A stretch of 64,000 bases of DNA from Lysinibacillus sphaericus (GTDB lineage Bacteria; Bacillota; Bacilli; Bacillales_A; Planococcaceae). A program made the translations under genes and the position numbers. The stretch is from the NCBI RefSeq assembly GCF_006864135.1, contig NZ_SADV01000005.1, forward strand, positions 242,930 to 306,929, read 5' to 3'. A model generated the notes under the pieces. The model did no database searches. It was not told where the DNA came from and saw only the letters and a list, made by a program, of their open reading frames with translations. Below, piece after piece: positions 51,334-60,107 of this stretch; within the stretch, counting starts at the first letter, position 1, and every line of letters begins with the position of its first letter.

Positions 51334-51722
51334 AACGTGTGGTTGATTTCCGTTCCGACTGGGCGCTTTGTAGCTGTCGCTTTGCTTTCGCTACAGAGAA
51401 CATTTGCCGCTGACGCTTCGCTTTCGCGCAGAGCAGAGCTTCCTGAGGGCGTCCGATGAGCCGCTTTTGTTGTTGCTGTCGCTTCGCTTTCGCACAGTCA
51501 AAACATTTGTAGCTGACGCTTCGCTTTCGCTACAGAAAACATTTGGTGCTGCCGCTACGTTAACACTACGCTTTCGCACAGAAAACATCCGCTGCGCTGC
51601 AGGGTCTCGGGCCAACACGATGTTGGTCACGAAGGCGTTATCACAGGATGTGATGCTTTTAGCCTTCGTTCCTCTATCGCTGATCCCCGAGGAGTCGCCC
51701 AGTCTCCACTCCAATCAACTAT
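51334..51722 (+). repeat. Long copy of dispersed GC-rich intergenic element
   Basis: Starts CATAACGTGTGGTTGATTTC and ends GAGTCGCCCAGTCTCCACTC-CAATCAAC. Inside, a 35-40 bp unit built on GCTGACGCTTCGCTTTCGC plus ACAGAAAACATTTG is repeated four to five times, then comes the hairpin core ATCACAGGATGTGAT. The GC content is clearly above the background. Overlapping open frames on both strands (about 107 codons each) are products of the repeat. Pieces of the same element are at 10916, 12240, 38318, 53505, 57199 and 59811. Such 'GATTTCCGTTCC' repeats are widespread between Bacillaceae genes. Confidence 0.85.
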
Positions 51723-51823
51723 TTACATAGTAGAAGTTTTAACAAAAGCATCCACAACTTTTGGTTATAAACCCAATTTTAACTATTTTTTTATTTTTCG
51801 TATATAAAAATAATAAAAACGTC

Positions 51824-52417
51824 TTACAATGCCGTCTTTAATTTTCGTCTATAAAAATAATAAAAACATCCTATAATACCGACGAAAGCGCCAAAATATA
51901 TACCGTATTTTGTTGCTAGTATGGAAATGTTTTCAATATGTTTTCCAAAGAACAAACCAAGTGTAAAGTATATTAATGTCCAAACAAAGCCTGCTGAGTA
52001 GTAATACAAAGCGTATTTTTTAAACGACATGTTGTTCATACCTACCAAGTATGGAAGTATGTGTCTCACAATTGGTATGAAATAGCTTATAACTAAAGCG
52101 AAATGACCATATCTATCTATTAGTTCTTTTGACTTTAATAAATACTTAGCCTTGTTCTTTTTCACCAATTTATCAAGTATTTTATGGCCAAACACTTTAC
52201 CAAGGATAAATCCTAAGGAAAGTCCTGAAACTGCACCAAGATAAGTTATTACAAAAGCTTTTAACACACTCATTTTTTCTAACGAAGACATAAAGCCACC
52301 ACTCATTACGATCATTTCATCTGGGAGTGGCATACCCACGATTCCTAGCCATAAGCTGAAAAATAAAGCAAAATAACCATATTGTTCGATATACGATAAA
52401 AGATCCTGTAGCCCCAT
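51824..52417 (-). CDS. DedA-family membrane protein
   Basis: 197 residues with the DedA/SNARE-associated fold: 'GIVGMPLPDEMIVMSGGFMS' re-entrant segment near the start, 'GAVSGLSLGFILGKVFGHKI' and 'YFIPIVRHILPYLVGMNNMS', with the conserved Glu and Arg residues of these membrane proteins. The family includes lipid-carrier flippases (undecaprenyl phosphate) and is linked to envelope stress and cationic-peptide resistance. Its ATG overlaps the methyltransferase stop by one base (TAATG), so the two are coupled. Confidence 0.88.
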   Translation of the reverse strand: MGLQDLLSYIEQYGYFALFFSLWLGIVGMPLPDEMIVMSGGFMSSLEKMSVLKAFVITYLGAVSGLSLGFILGKVFGHKILDKLVKKNKAKYLLKSKELIDRYGHFALVISYFIPIVRHILPYLVGMNNMSFKKYALYYYSAGFVWTLIYFTLGLFFGKHIENISILATKYGIYFGAFVGIIGCFYYFYRRKLKTAL

Positions 52418-52989
52418 TAACTAGCCCTCACATTTCCAAGTTTGCAGCTTAGCACATAGGCAGGTGGCAAGTTAATCCATACTTTTTCATGTGAAATATC
52501 CTCAAAATATTTTTGGATAAAGGATTTCCGAACAAGTGAATATTGGAATGTAATAAATTTACCGTCCATTAAACAATCTTTTACATTCCGTAAAATACGT
52601 GAGGAGACGGCAGGATTCAAAGATGTAAAAGGTAATCCAGATACAACATAGTCAATTTTTTCGATATTTAATGCAGACATATACATGCATAAATCCTCAG
52701 CCGATCCATGGATAACGATTACACTTGGCTCAAGTTCAAATTGTATACGTAGCTTTTCACAAAAAATTTCATTATTCTCAATAAGAATTAACTTTGTTGA
52801 CGGCTCTTTTCTTTTCATTATTTCTTTCGTAAATGAACCTGTACCCGGACCTAGTTCAACAATACATTGGGTATTTTTAAAACAAATTGTTTCGACCATT
52901 TTTCTGGCTAGTTTTTTTGAACTAGGTGAAATCGCACCTATAGTTTTTGGATGTTTTATAAATTCAGTAAGGAACGTTATTAATTGCAT
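52417..52989 (-). CDS. SAM-dependent methyltransferase, rRNA adenine dimethylase-like / PmtA-like
   Basis: 190 residues. The SAM-binding loop is VELGPGTGSFTKEI, with acidic motif II at LILIENNEIF, and the catalytic-position motif reads VVSGLPFTSL where KsgA/Erm enzymes have NLPY. That form, together with the N-terminal 'FLTEFIKHPKTIGAISPSSK', is typical of small phospholipid N-methyltransferase (PmtA)-like proteins. Coupled to a DedA membrane protein, so a lipid substrate is more plausible than rRNA; inference. Start ATG 52989 with GGGGAGAAAA upstream. Confidence 0.82.
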   Translation of the reverse strand: MQLITFLTEFIKHPKTIGAISPSSKKLARKMVETICFKNTQCIVELGPGTGSFTKEIMKRKEPSTKLILIENNEIFCEKLRIQFELEPSVIVIHGSAEDLCMYMSALNIEKIDYVVSGLPFTSLNPAVSSRILRNVKDCLMDGKFITFQYSLVRKSFIQKYFEDISHEKVWINLPPAYVLSCKLGNVRAS

Positions 52990-53225
52990 AATTTTTCTCC
53001 CCGATCATGAGTAATTATTAGATGCTTTTACTATAAAAGGTATTTCTTAAAGAATTGCGAGGAGATTTCTTAAATTTTTCTTAAGAGTTCATTTTATAAT
53101 GGGATAACTATGATTAAGTCTATGTTTTCATGTTCTTTATGTAGAGCGTAATTTAAGGTAAGTTTTATTTATTAGTATTTCATCGTATTCTCATGTGGGG
53201 TACGAGTTGGGTACGGGGCCCTGGG
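52990..53225. other. Intergenic region, promoter side of the methyltransferase
   Basis: No gene. Contains a GGGGTACGAGTTGGGTACGG near-direct repeat around 53195-53217 of unknown meaning. Confidence 0.35.
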
Positions 53226-53475
53226 TTATTCAGCTTCTATATTTGTTACCTGAGCCAACCTAGTTATTTCAACTTTACTTGCTCCTGCTTTGGCTGCATC
53301 CATTCCAGTAAACGTTCCTGTTTTAGCACGCCATCTAGCTCCATCCGGCTCAATATATGCAACCCAACCAAAGCGATGCTTTAATACTTCTAAAACATTT
53401 TCAGCCAGCTTGTCTTGTAGCATAAGTGCCTGTTAAAACGATATATTTATTATTATCTGTGAAAGACTTCTCTTA
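53226..53475 (-). pseudogene. C-terminal SPOR-like domain remnant of a cell-wall hydrolase
   Basis: The minus strand encodes NNKYIVLTGTYATRQAG (about 53475-53425), then after a frame change 'ENVLEVLKHRFGWVAYIEPD', GARWRAKTGTFTGMDAAKAG, ending at 53226. The repeated 'TGTF/TY..' pattern is that of SPOR-type peptidoglycan-binding repeats at the end of amidases and peptidases of Bacillaceae. The catalytic domain is missing. The short frame (65 codons) starting at ATG 53423 is therefore probably not a functional gene. Confidence 0.55.
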
Positions 53476-53504
53476 CTGTGTATTACCACTTGCTGCCTTT
53501 ATCA

Positions 53505-53560
53505 TTGTCTTTGACGTTAATCCCCAAGGAGTCGCCTAGTCTGCAATCCAAATAGGAGGG
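53505..53560 (+). repeat. Fragment of dispersed intergenic element (end B)
   Basis: TGACGTTAATCCCCAAGGAG then TCGCCTAGTCTGCAATCCAA matches the end at 51685-51715 (GCTGATCCCCGAGGAGTCGC). Confidence 0.65.
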
Positions 53561-53774
53561 GTACAAATTGGAGTACACGTTAAATGACCTTCTACCCTAT
53601 TACTTCAACATTTCCCCCACTTTATACGACTTAAATTTCCCTTAAGAGTCAGAAAAGGTTTTCAGGTCATTGGTTCTAATGATTATTTCCTACACAAAAT
53701 AGTCATACAATTGCTTCCAGTAGAATAGAAACCTATATAGAGTTATTCGGAAAAATATAGTGGGGTGTAAAAGG

Positions 53775-54674
53775 ATGCTTAAACTAAATGATGCAAAAGA
53801 AACGGTACTCGGAATTGTGCAACATGACCCATTGTTTGTCGAAATACAAAATACGCCTTTAGAAGAAATACTTTATAATGACGACTATTTAGCGCATATT
53901 GAAGAATCAAATCATTATTCCATTGCAGAAGTCGCAGGTTGGTTTGAAATTACGGATGCGATGCTTCGCTATTACATTAAACCATTTGAACAGTATATTT
54001 TTGATAATGCTTTGAATAGCCCAAACACCAATATTCGTTTGAATCTTCCTGCCATCTTAAGACTTCGTATGATTTTACTGTTAAAAGATGAACACCGCGT
54101 CAGAGGCTTAAAACTTTTACTAGGGATTGATGACAACGGTCAACTCTTCAAACATCAAATAACTGCGACAACTATGAGCACTGATGATTTAACGAATAAA
54201 GTTGATATTCTTGGAAATGTTCTGCAACAAATGATACAAACAGGACTTTTCAATATTACCCCAAACGAAGAACATGGATCCTTACAAGTAACGATCAATC
54301 AAGACTTTCTCGCTCAAAACATTCAATTAGTATCCTCGGAATCGGAGCTTCAAGTAGAAGAGATTCAAAAAGAGACAGTTGAACTTAAACAAAAAAATGA
54401 AAATCTACAAAAACAAATTTCGGAACTGCAAGAGCGTAGCGTAAAGGATATTGTTCAAAAAATTCGTGAACGTCATATCGAAAATGGAATTGTGTCGACA
54501 TTACGGACAGAAGCATTACAGCAATTTGCGATGGAAAATAAGGCAGGCTTTTTCAGAAAAACTTTTCGTTCCTCTCAAATTGAGATGGAAAAGGAGCAAT
54601 TTGTGTTGGGTTATATTTCGAAGCACTTAGAAGAACGTTTAGAAGTAGCACTGAATGATTATTATGGAGAATAA
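53775..54674 (+). CDS. MerR-like HTH protein with coiled coil
   Basis: 299 residues from ATG 53775, 7 bases after GGGGTG; GTG 53760 precedes that site. Residues about 40-105 resemble a MerR-type winged helix ('YSIAEVAGWFEITDAMLRYY', 'NLPAILRLRMILLLKDEHRV'). A heptad coiled coil covers about 200-235 (QVEEIQKETVELKQKNENLQ), and a basic C-terminal part follows (RKTFRSSQIEMEKEQF). The form resembles chromosomal or plasmid DNA-binding proteins of Bacillales with MerR-like heads, but I cannot name one. A terminator separates it from the ABC genes downstream, which it may or may not regulate. Confidence 0.6.
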   Translation: MLKLNDAKETVLGIVQHDPLFVEIQNTPLEEILYNDDYLAHIEESNHYSIAEVAGWFEITDAMLRYYIKPFEQYIFDNALNSPNTNIRLNLPAILRLRMILLLKDEHRVRGLKLLLGIDDNGQLFKHQITATTMSTDDLTNKVDILGNVLQQMIQTGLFNITPNEEHGSLQVTINQDFLAQNIQLVSSESELQVEEIQKETVELKQKNENLQKQISELQERSVKDIVQKIRERHIENGIVSTLRTEALQQFAMENKAGFFRKTFRSSQIEMEKEQFVLGYISKHLEERLEVALNDYYGE

Positions 54675-54713
54675 ATGTTTTCAATTACATGTAAAATTGA
54701 CATCACTATGCAA

Positions 54714-54760
54714 AAGAACATGAAAGAGTCTTTTTAAAGAAGCCATTCATGTTCTTTTTT
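54714..54760 (+). terminator. Terminator after MerR-like gene
   Basis: AAGAACATGAA (54714-54724) and TTCATGTTCTT (54746-54756) form a perfect 11-bp stem with a 21-base loop, then TTTT. Confidence 0.75.
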
Positions 54761-54827
54761 ATAGTCATTTATTTTTTGAAAAATAGTCTTATAATCATTA
54801 TAAAGGACAGTCCAAGAGGTGAATTGT

Positions 54828-55736
54828 ATGGCAATGATCGAGGTCAATAATTTAACTAAAAAGTTTGGGGATTTTTATAGTGTTCAGAATGTGGAATTAC
54901 AAATCGAAAAAGGTGAAGTGTTCGGATTTTTAGGTCCAAATGGTGCCGGCAAATCTACTACAATACGGCATTTAATGGGCTTCTTACAACCTACAGAAGG
55001 ACAGTGTTTCATAAAAGGGTTAGATTGTCGCCATTCTACCGCTGAAATTCAAAAATTTGTAGGCTATTTACCTGGGGAAATTGCGTTTATCGATAAAATG
55101 ACTGGACAACAATTCATCAAATTTATTGCCCAAATGCGAGGGTTACATGATTTAACAAGAGCTCATGAACTCATGCAATACTTTGAATTAAATGCCACTG
55201 GCCTTATTAAGAAAATGTCAAAAGGTATGAAGCAAAAAGTAGGTTTAATTTGCGCATTTATGCATAACCCTGAAATTGTCATTCTAGATGAACCGACAAG
55301 TGGATTAGATCCCCTTATACAAACAAAGTTTATCGATTTTATTTTAGCTGAAAAAGAAAAAGGCACAACCATATTCATGTCCTCTCATATGATTGAAGAA
55401 ATTGAAAAAACTTGTGACCGTGTAGCGATCCTTAATGCAGGGAAAATTGTTGCAACAGAAACTATTGCTGACTTAAAAAAGCGAAAATCTAAAAAGTTTT
55501 TAATAGAATTTCAAAGTGAGCAAGAGCTATTTCGTTTCTTAGGAGAGCAACTTAAAATTGAACAAATCGGTCCAACACAAGCCATTATAAAAGTTCAAGG
55601 TAATGTCCAAACATTACTTCATACATTAGCAGACTATAAAATAATGACCTCGATATCATTTCACAATCACTTGAAGATATATTCATGCATTACTACGAAA
55701 GCGGAGGGAAAGAATGATGAACTTTACTTTGCTTAA
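54828..55736 (+). CDS. ABC transporter ATP-binding protein (drug export type)
   Basis: 302 residues from ATG 54828, 7 bases after AGAGGTG. Walker A GPNGAGKST, signature MSKGMKQKV (K for the usual second G), Walker B VILDEPTSGLD, switch His in MSSHMIEEIE. The C-terminal extension of about 80 residues is that of BcrA-like exporters. The permease gene starts 23 bases before this one ends, so translation is coupled. Confidence 0.87.
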   Translation: MAMIEVNNLTKKFGDFYSVQNVELQIEKGEVFGFLGPNGAGKSTTIRHLMGFLQPTEGQCFIKGLDCRHSTAEIQKFVGYLPGEIAFIDKMTGQQFIKFIAQMRGLHDLTRAHELMQYFELNATGLIKKMSKGMKQKVGLICAFMHNPEIVILDEPTSGLDPLIQTKFIDFILAEKEKGTTIFMSSHMIEEIEKTCDRVAILNAGKIVATETIADLKKRKSKKFLIEFQSEQELFRFLGEQLKIEQIGPTQAIIKVQGNVQTLLHTLADYKIMTSISFHNHLKIYSCITTKAEGKNDELYFA

Positions 55737-56514
55737 ACATGAGATGCTAGCTACGATTAAACTTTTTAGTATTATTCTCGCTGTATTAATGCTCTATATC
55801 ATTAGTATCGTCTATATGTATAACCCTGAGATGAGCAATACTCTTAATAAACTTACCGAAACAATGCCTGAATTGATGTCAGCATTTGGTATGAGTAACA
55901 TAGGTAATTCGTTAATTGAATTTCTGTCTACCTATTTGTATGGATTTTTATTACTAGTTTTACCGTTAGTTTTCATTATTATGCTGGCAAATAAATTAGT
56001 AATAGGCTATATCGATAATGGTTCTATGGCATACTTAATTGCAACACCGAATACACGTTTTAAAATTGTCTTTACGCAAGCATTTTTTTTGGTTGCTAGT
56101 ATTTCGGTACTGCTCACCGCAACAACTTTAATAGCTATCATCTTTTCAGGTATTCTATTTCCAAATGAATTGGATTTAAGTGCTTTCTTGACATTAAATA
56201 TCGGTCTTTTTTTCTTACATTTTGCCATTAGTGGCTACTGCTTTTTAGTATCCTGCAGTAGTAAGGATTTAAGAACCTCTTACGCGTATAGTACAGGAAT
56301 TCCTATTCTTTTTTATTTAATTCAAGCGCTTAGTAATATGGGCGGTTCTTTAGAAAAGCTTAAGTACTTTACGATTTACTCATTGTTTACACCTGAAAAA
56401 TTAATGACTCAAGATAGCTCGTCTTTTTGGATGCTAGGGGCATTGTTTTTAATCGGGCTGCTATGCTATATGTTGGCAATTCGTGTTTTTGTTACACGTG
56501 ATTTATATTTATAA
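55714..56514 (+). CDS. ABC-2 type permease
   Basis: 266 residues, six membrane helices ('FSIILAVLMLYIISIVYMYN', 'STYLYGFLLLVLPLVFIIML', and others), the single-domain ABC2_membrane type that pairs with BcrA-like ATPases. GGAGGGAAAGA precedes ATG 55714. Works with the overlapping ATPase gene. A terminator at 56522-56550 closes the operon. Substrate unknown. Confidence 0.85.
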   Translation: MMNFTLLKHEMLATIKLFSIILAVLMLYIISIVYMYNPEMSNTLNKLTETMPELMSAFGMSNIGNSLIEFLSTYLYGFLLLVLPLVFIIMLANKLVIGYIDNGSMAYLIATPNTRFKIVFTQAFFLVASISVLLTATTLIAIIFSGILFPNELDLSAFLTLNIGLFFLHFAISGYCFLVSCSSKDLRTSYAYSTGIPILFYLIQALSNMGGSLEKLKYFTIYSLFTPEKLMTQDSSSFWMLGALFLIGLLCYMLAIRVFVTRDLYL

Positions 56515-56521
56515 TGCAAAC

Positions 56522-56550
56522 ATCTGCTTGCTTTCTTGGAGCAAGCAGAT
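56522..56550. terminator. Bidirectional terminator between ABC permease and TetR gene
   Basis: Perfect stem ATCTGCTTGCT (56522-56532) and AGCAAGCAGAT (56540-56550), then TCTTGT. Confidence 0.8.
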
Positions 56551-56568
56551 TCTTGTATAACTTTATTG

Positions 56569-57159
56569 TTACAAAGATGCCAAATCACCAAGGAATCGCA
56601 ATAACCGAAAATGAATCATCGCTAACTCCTCTACGTTTAAATCATCTCCATTATCTAACCACTCTTGAATAACACCTAAAATCGCGGATGTTAAAAAAGC
56701 TTCAAAATATGGTTGAAACTCTGGATCAAGTCCTTCTTCTCGAATAACAGAGATTCTGTCCAAAATATGATTACTAAAAACTTTCTTCATTCTCTTACTA
56801 AAAGCTGGGCTCCCCTGCTCCCCTAGAATGACTCGAAAGGCTTTATCATGCTCTTTAATATATTTAAACACTGCTATAAATGGCTGATAAAGTTGACCTA
56901 TTTTTATCGTTTGAAAAGCATCTAGTGGTTGAACGTTTTTTACATAGCTTGCTAATTCATTTAATAATTCCTGCTGCAAATCCTCCATTACTTCATATTT
57001 ATCCTTATAGTGTAAATAAAAAGTTCCTCGATTAATGTTAGCAGTAATAGCAAGGTTTTTTACTGTTATTCGTTCAAAACCTACTTCTTCTATTTGTATA
57101 AGTAATGCATTTTTTATAGCTCGTTTGGTTTCAAAATTCATAATATTGTGAATAGACAT
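56569..57159 (-). CDS. TetR-family transcriptional regulator
   Basis: 196 residues. HTH at about 12-58 ('ITVKNLAITANINRGTFYLH' YKDKYEVMEDL) is the canonical TetR form; the C-terminal helical domain (TetR_C_7/YcdC-like) would bind a drug or lipid. Divergent from the ABC pair at 57553 and convergent with that at 55714; the former is the usual target arrangement. Confidence 0.87.
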   Translation of the reverse strand: MSIHNIMNFETKRAIKNALLIQIEEVGFERITVKNLAITANINRGTFYLHYKDKYEVMEDLQQELLNELASYVKNVQPLDAFQTIKIGQLYQPFIAVFKYIKEHDKAFRVILGEQGSPAFSKRMKKVFSNHILDRISVIREEGLDPEFQPYFEAFLTSAILGVIQEWLDNGDDLNVEELAMIHFRLLRFLGDLASL

Positions 57160-57552
57160 TTAGTCCCCCCATTGTATTATCACTTTATTCTGATTAGTAT
57201 TTGTCGCTACGCTTTCGGTCCAAAAGATATTTGCTAAAAGTAATTACTGGTTACCTCAATGATCACAACAAGGTCAAATAGGTTTTAATTACAGTATTAC
57301 CTTATATATCGGCATTCCTTATTATTTATTTCCATCAATCTAATTTAGTAAAATGGTTATTTATGAATGGCTTACTATTTCCAACGAATTCTGGGGGTTT
57401 AGTAAGTCTTTTTGATTTCATCTAGCTTAAAAATGTTAATCTCCATCCAAAATCACTTAACACTTTTTAGTTATCTGTTTATTGTAATTCCTAATACATT
57501 GCCTTAAAATTTCAAGTATCAACACTGTGTTCAGTAAAGGAGAGATGGATAT
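57160..57552. other. Intergenic region with repeat scrap
   Basis: 57199-57240 (TTGTCGCTACGCTTTCGGTC, then CAAAAGATATTTG) is a worn unit of the dispersed element. The following 250 bases hold only short open stretches, and the promoters of the TetR gene and the ABC pair must lie here. No clear palindromic operator was found. Confidence 0.45.
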
Positions 57553-58281
57553 ATGGGAAACAATGCAATTTCATTAAACTCCATTGAAAAAAAGTTTCAT
57601 CAAAAACAAGTAATTGCCCCGCTTTCGTTAGAAATTCCAAAGGGAGAGCTAATTGGCTTACTTGGTCCTTCAGGCTGTGGGAAAACGACGTTAATTAAAA
57701 TGATTATGGGAATGATTAAACCCGATCATGGTAGTATTCAAGTATTAAATTATACTGTCCCTCATAAACAATTACTGACGGATATCGGCTATATGGCACA
57801 ATCTGATGCGCTATATTTGGATTTAACAGGTGAAGAGAACCTTCATTTCTTTGCTAAGCTTTATCGATTATCAAAAAAAGAGCGTGAGGAGCGTGTCAAT
57901 TATGCTGCAAACCTTGTTCATTTAACGGATGATTTAAATAGTAAGGTATTGAATTATTCTGGTGGAATGAAACGGAGATTATCCCTTGCAATTGCCCTTA
58001 TCCAAAACCCGAAGTTGTTGATTTTAGATGAGCCAACGGTTGGTATTGATCCCGTATTGAAAAAGGAAATTTGGCAGGAGTTAATTCGTTTAAAAAACGA
58101 TGAGCATAAAACAATTTTAGTAACGACACATGCCATGGATGAAGCTGAGCGCTGTGATCAATTGGCAATGCTACGCAATGGTCATATCATTGCGCATGGA
58201 ACACCACATGATTTGAAAGCTCATTATCAGGCAAAAGACTTTGATGAAGTGTTTTTAAAGGCTGGAGGTGAAGCACTATGA
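57553..58281 (+). CDS. ABC transporter ATP-binding protein
   Basis: 242 residues. Walker A GPSGCGKTT, signature YSGGMKRRL, Walker B LILDEPTVGID, switch His in VTTHAMDEAE. Short, without the long C-terminal extension of the other ATPases here. AAAGGAGAGATGGAT precedes ATG 57553. Overlaps the permease gene by four bases (ATGA). Confidence 0.88.
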   Translation: MGNNAISLNSIEKKFHQKQVIAPLSLEIPKGELIGLLGPSGCGKTTLIKMIMGMIKPDHGSIQVLNYTVPHKQLLTDIGYMAQSDALYLDLTGEENLHFFAKLYRLSKKEREERVNYAANLVHLTDDLNSKVLNYSGGMKRRLSLAIALIQNPKLLILDEPTVGIDPVLKKEIWQELIRLKNDEHKTILVTTHAMDEAERCDQLAMLRNGHIIAHGTPHDLKAHYQAKDFDEVFLKAGGEAL

Positions 58282-59294
58282 GAATCGGCGCAATTGTTAC
58301 AAGAATTATGCAGCAAATGATCCGGGATAAACGTACACTCGCCTTATTATTTTTTGCACCTCTTCTTGTGCTTTCGTTAATGTATTTTGTTTTTAATAGT
58401 AACGAACCTGAAATGACAGTAGTCGTATCAAATGGTCCTGCATCAATCATTGAAAAACTTGAAGCAGCGGATTTTCATGTTATCGAAAAAAATGATTTTT
58501 CTATTGCCGATTTAAAAGAAGAAAAATATGATGGCTGGTTAGCTTTTCATCAAACGCAATTGAAGCTCACATTATTAAATGATGATCCGTCTACAGCCAA
58601 GGCTTTAAAAATGAAACTTTCGCAAGTTTTACAGCCAGAACAATCTGCAATGATGAAGTTGAAGACAGAGTATGTATTTGGCGATGAAAATACCGCTATT
58701 TTTGATATTTTTAGCCCGATGTTGACAGGCTTCTTTGTGTTCTTTTTCGTCTTTTTAATTACAGGTATAGCGTTGTTAAAAGAACGAACTTCAGGGACAT
58801 TGGAACGCTTACTGGCGACACCGATTAAACGTTCTGAAATTGTTGCTGGTTATATGCTTGGTTATGGATTGTTTGCATTTATTCAAACGACTATTATTGT
58901 TCTATTCGGGGTTTATGTCCTTGATATCGTACACGTTGGCTCCATCTGGCTTGTGCTACTAATCAATATTATCGTTGCACTTGTATCATTATCATTAGGA
59001 GCTCTGTTATCAAGTTTTGCTGCATCAGAGTTTCAAATGATGCAATTTATTCCGCTAGTCATTGTACCGCAAATTTTCTTTTCAGGTATTTTCCCACTTG
59101 ATAATATGGTGGAGTGGCTGCAAAATATTGGGCGTATTATGCCACTTTACTATGCCGCTGACGCTTTGAACGGGGTTATGTATAAAGGTTATTCCTTTTG
59201 TGAAATTTTAGTGGATTTAGTGATTCTTGCTTGCTTTGCTCTTGTATTTATTACATTAAATATTATTAGTTTAAAAAAATATCGATCCTTATAA
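58278..59294 (+). CDS. ABC-2 type permease (YhgE/DrrB-like with outer domain)
   Basis: 338 residues: one N-terminal helix, an extracytoplasmic domain (about 45-150), then five helices with the ABC-2 signature 'LLKERTSGTLERLLATPIKR' and 'EFQMMQFIPLVIVPQIFFSG'. It is the membrane half of the exporter with the overlapping ATPase. The divergent TetR gene probably represses the pair. Substrate unknown, likely a hydrophobic drug or lipid. Confidence 0.87.
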   Translation: MRIGAIVTRIMQQMIRDKRTLALLFFAPLLVLSLMYFVFNSNEPEMTVVVSNGPASIIEKLEAADFHVIEKNDFSIADLKEEKYDGWLAFHQTQLKLTLLNDDPSTAKALKMKLSQVLQPEQSAMMKLKTEYVFGDENTAIFDIFSPMLTGFFVFFFVFLITGIALLKERTSGTLERLLATPIKRSEIVAGYMLGYGLFAFIQTTIIVLFGVYVLDIVHVGSIWLVLLINIIVALVSLSLGALLSSFAASEFQMMQFIPLVIVPQIFFSGIFPLDNMVEWLQNIGRIMPLYYAADALNGVMYKGYSFCEILVDLVILACFALVFITLNIISLKKYRSL

Positions 59295-59409
59295 TCAAAG
59301 GGTATAGAAGTAGCGGAATTAACGTTTAAATCGTTTTCTATAACGACGTTTTGGCTATTTATTTTGAACTAAATTAATTCGGATGTATGACATTTTATTA
59401 ATTCATACT

Positions 59410-59437
59410 TAACCCCTAGATTTTTTTCTAGGGGTTA
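59410..59437. terminator. Bidirectional terminator
   Basis: Perfect 11-bp stem TAACCCCTAGA (59410-59420) and TCTAGGGGTTA (59427-59437) with a T6 loop. Serves the ABC pair and the small gene on the opposite strand. Confidence 0.85.
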
Positions 59438-59444
59438 TTTAATT

Positions 59445-59597
59445 TTAAAAAGAAGCTCCAGCTCCAGTTATAAATTTTAAAACAAAAGTAACAGCATACA
59501 AGAAAGCTCCTACGGAAAATACACCCAGAAAATAATAACCAATAAGTTTTAAATTATCTTTTATTGCTCCTAACAAATCATTTAGAAATCGTTGCAT
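59445..59597 (-). CDS. Putative 50-residue small membrane protein
   Basis: AACGGAGTGAGATCT supplies a ribosome site for ATG 59597. The product (MQRFLNDLLGAIKDNLKLIG, then YYFLGVFSVGAFLYAVTFVL and KFITGAGASF) has an amphipathic head and one membrane helix (about 18-42). It ends 8 bases before a perfect terminator. The codon pattern and signals suggest a real gene. I recognise no family. It lies between two drug-export modules. Confidence 0.6.
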   Translation of the reverse strand: MQRFLNDLLGAIKDNLKLIGYYFLGVFSVGAFLYAVTFVLKFITGAGASF

Positions 59598-60107
59598 AGA
59601 TCTCACTCCGTTAAGAATAAAATAATTTCAATCAATTAGCCTTATTCATCTAATCTGGTATTTACGCTCTTAATTGTAACACAGTAAAATATCATTTATT
59701 AAAAATAAACAAGTAATAAATATTATCCCTTTATTGGTATTTCCTCATAATTATTTCCTTTATTTTAGTATCGAGTTAAATTTTAATTAACTATTGTTTA
59801 AACATTGGAGTAGAGGCTAGACGGCTACTTGGGGATTAGCGTCACAGATAAGACCATGCAGCACAGCGGATGTTTACTGTGCGAAAGCGAAGCGTCAGCA
59901 ACAAAGCGCAGTCGGAACGGAAATCAACGCCACGTTATGTTGATAGGTCACAAACTACCCAAAAATAGAAAATTACACCAACTTTCTATTAGCAAAAGAA
60001 CTACTATTCATCTATACTAAATTTACAGTTAATGGCTAAATATTTTGCATCGTAGGTTATAGAAACGAATTACTTACAATTAAGCCTAAAAATAAAGGTG
60101 TGTAAAG
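59598..60107. other. Intergenic region containing the repeat copy at 59811
   Basis: AT-rich apart from the repeat; no gene. A 63-codon plus-strand frame (59829-60020) is a reading of the repeat. Confidence 0.45.
59811..59939 (-). repeat. Short complete copy of dispersed intergenic element, inverted
   Basis: Read on the minus strand it starts CATAACGTGGCGTTGATTTC, holds one GCTGACGCTTCGCTTTCGC unit with ACAGTAAACATCCGCTGTGC, and ends CTAATCCCCAAGTAGCCGTC-TAGCCTCT, i.e. both ends of the 51334 element with a single internal unit. Confidence 0.8.

Noticed and set aside
51391..51730. Two overlapping frames of about 107 codons on opposite strands
   Set aside because: Both are readings of the GC-rich dispersed repeat; the serine/arginine/leucine periodicity comes from the repeat unit.
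59829..60020. 63-codon plus-strand frame
   Set aside because: Reading through the 59811 repeat copy; no ribosome site.
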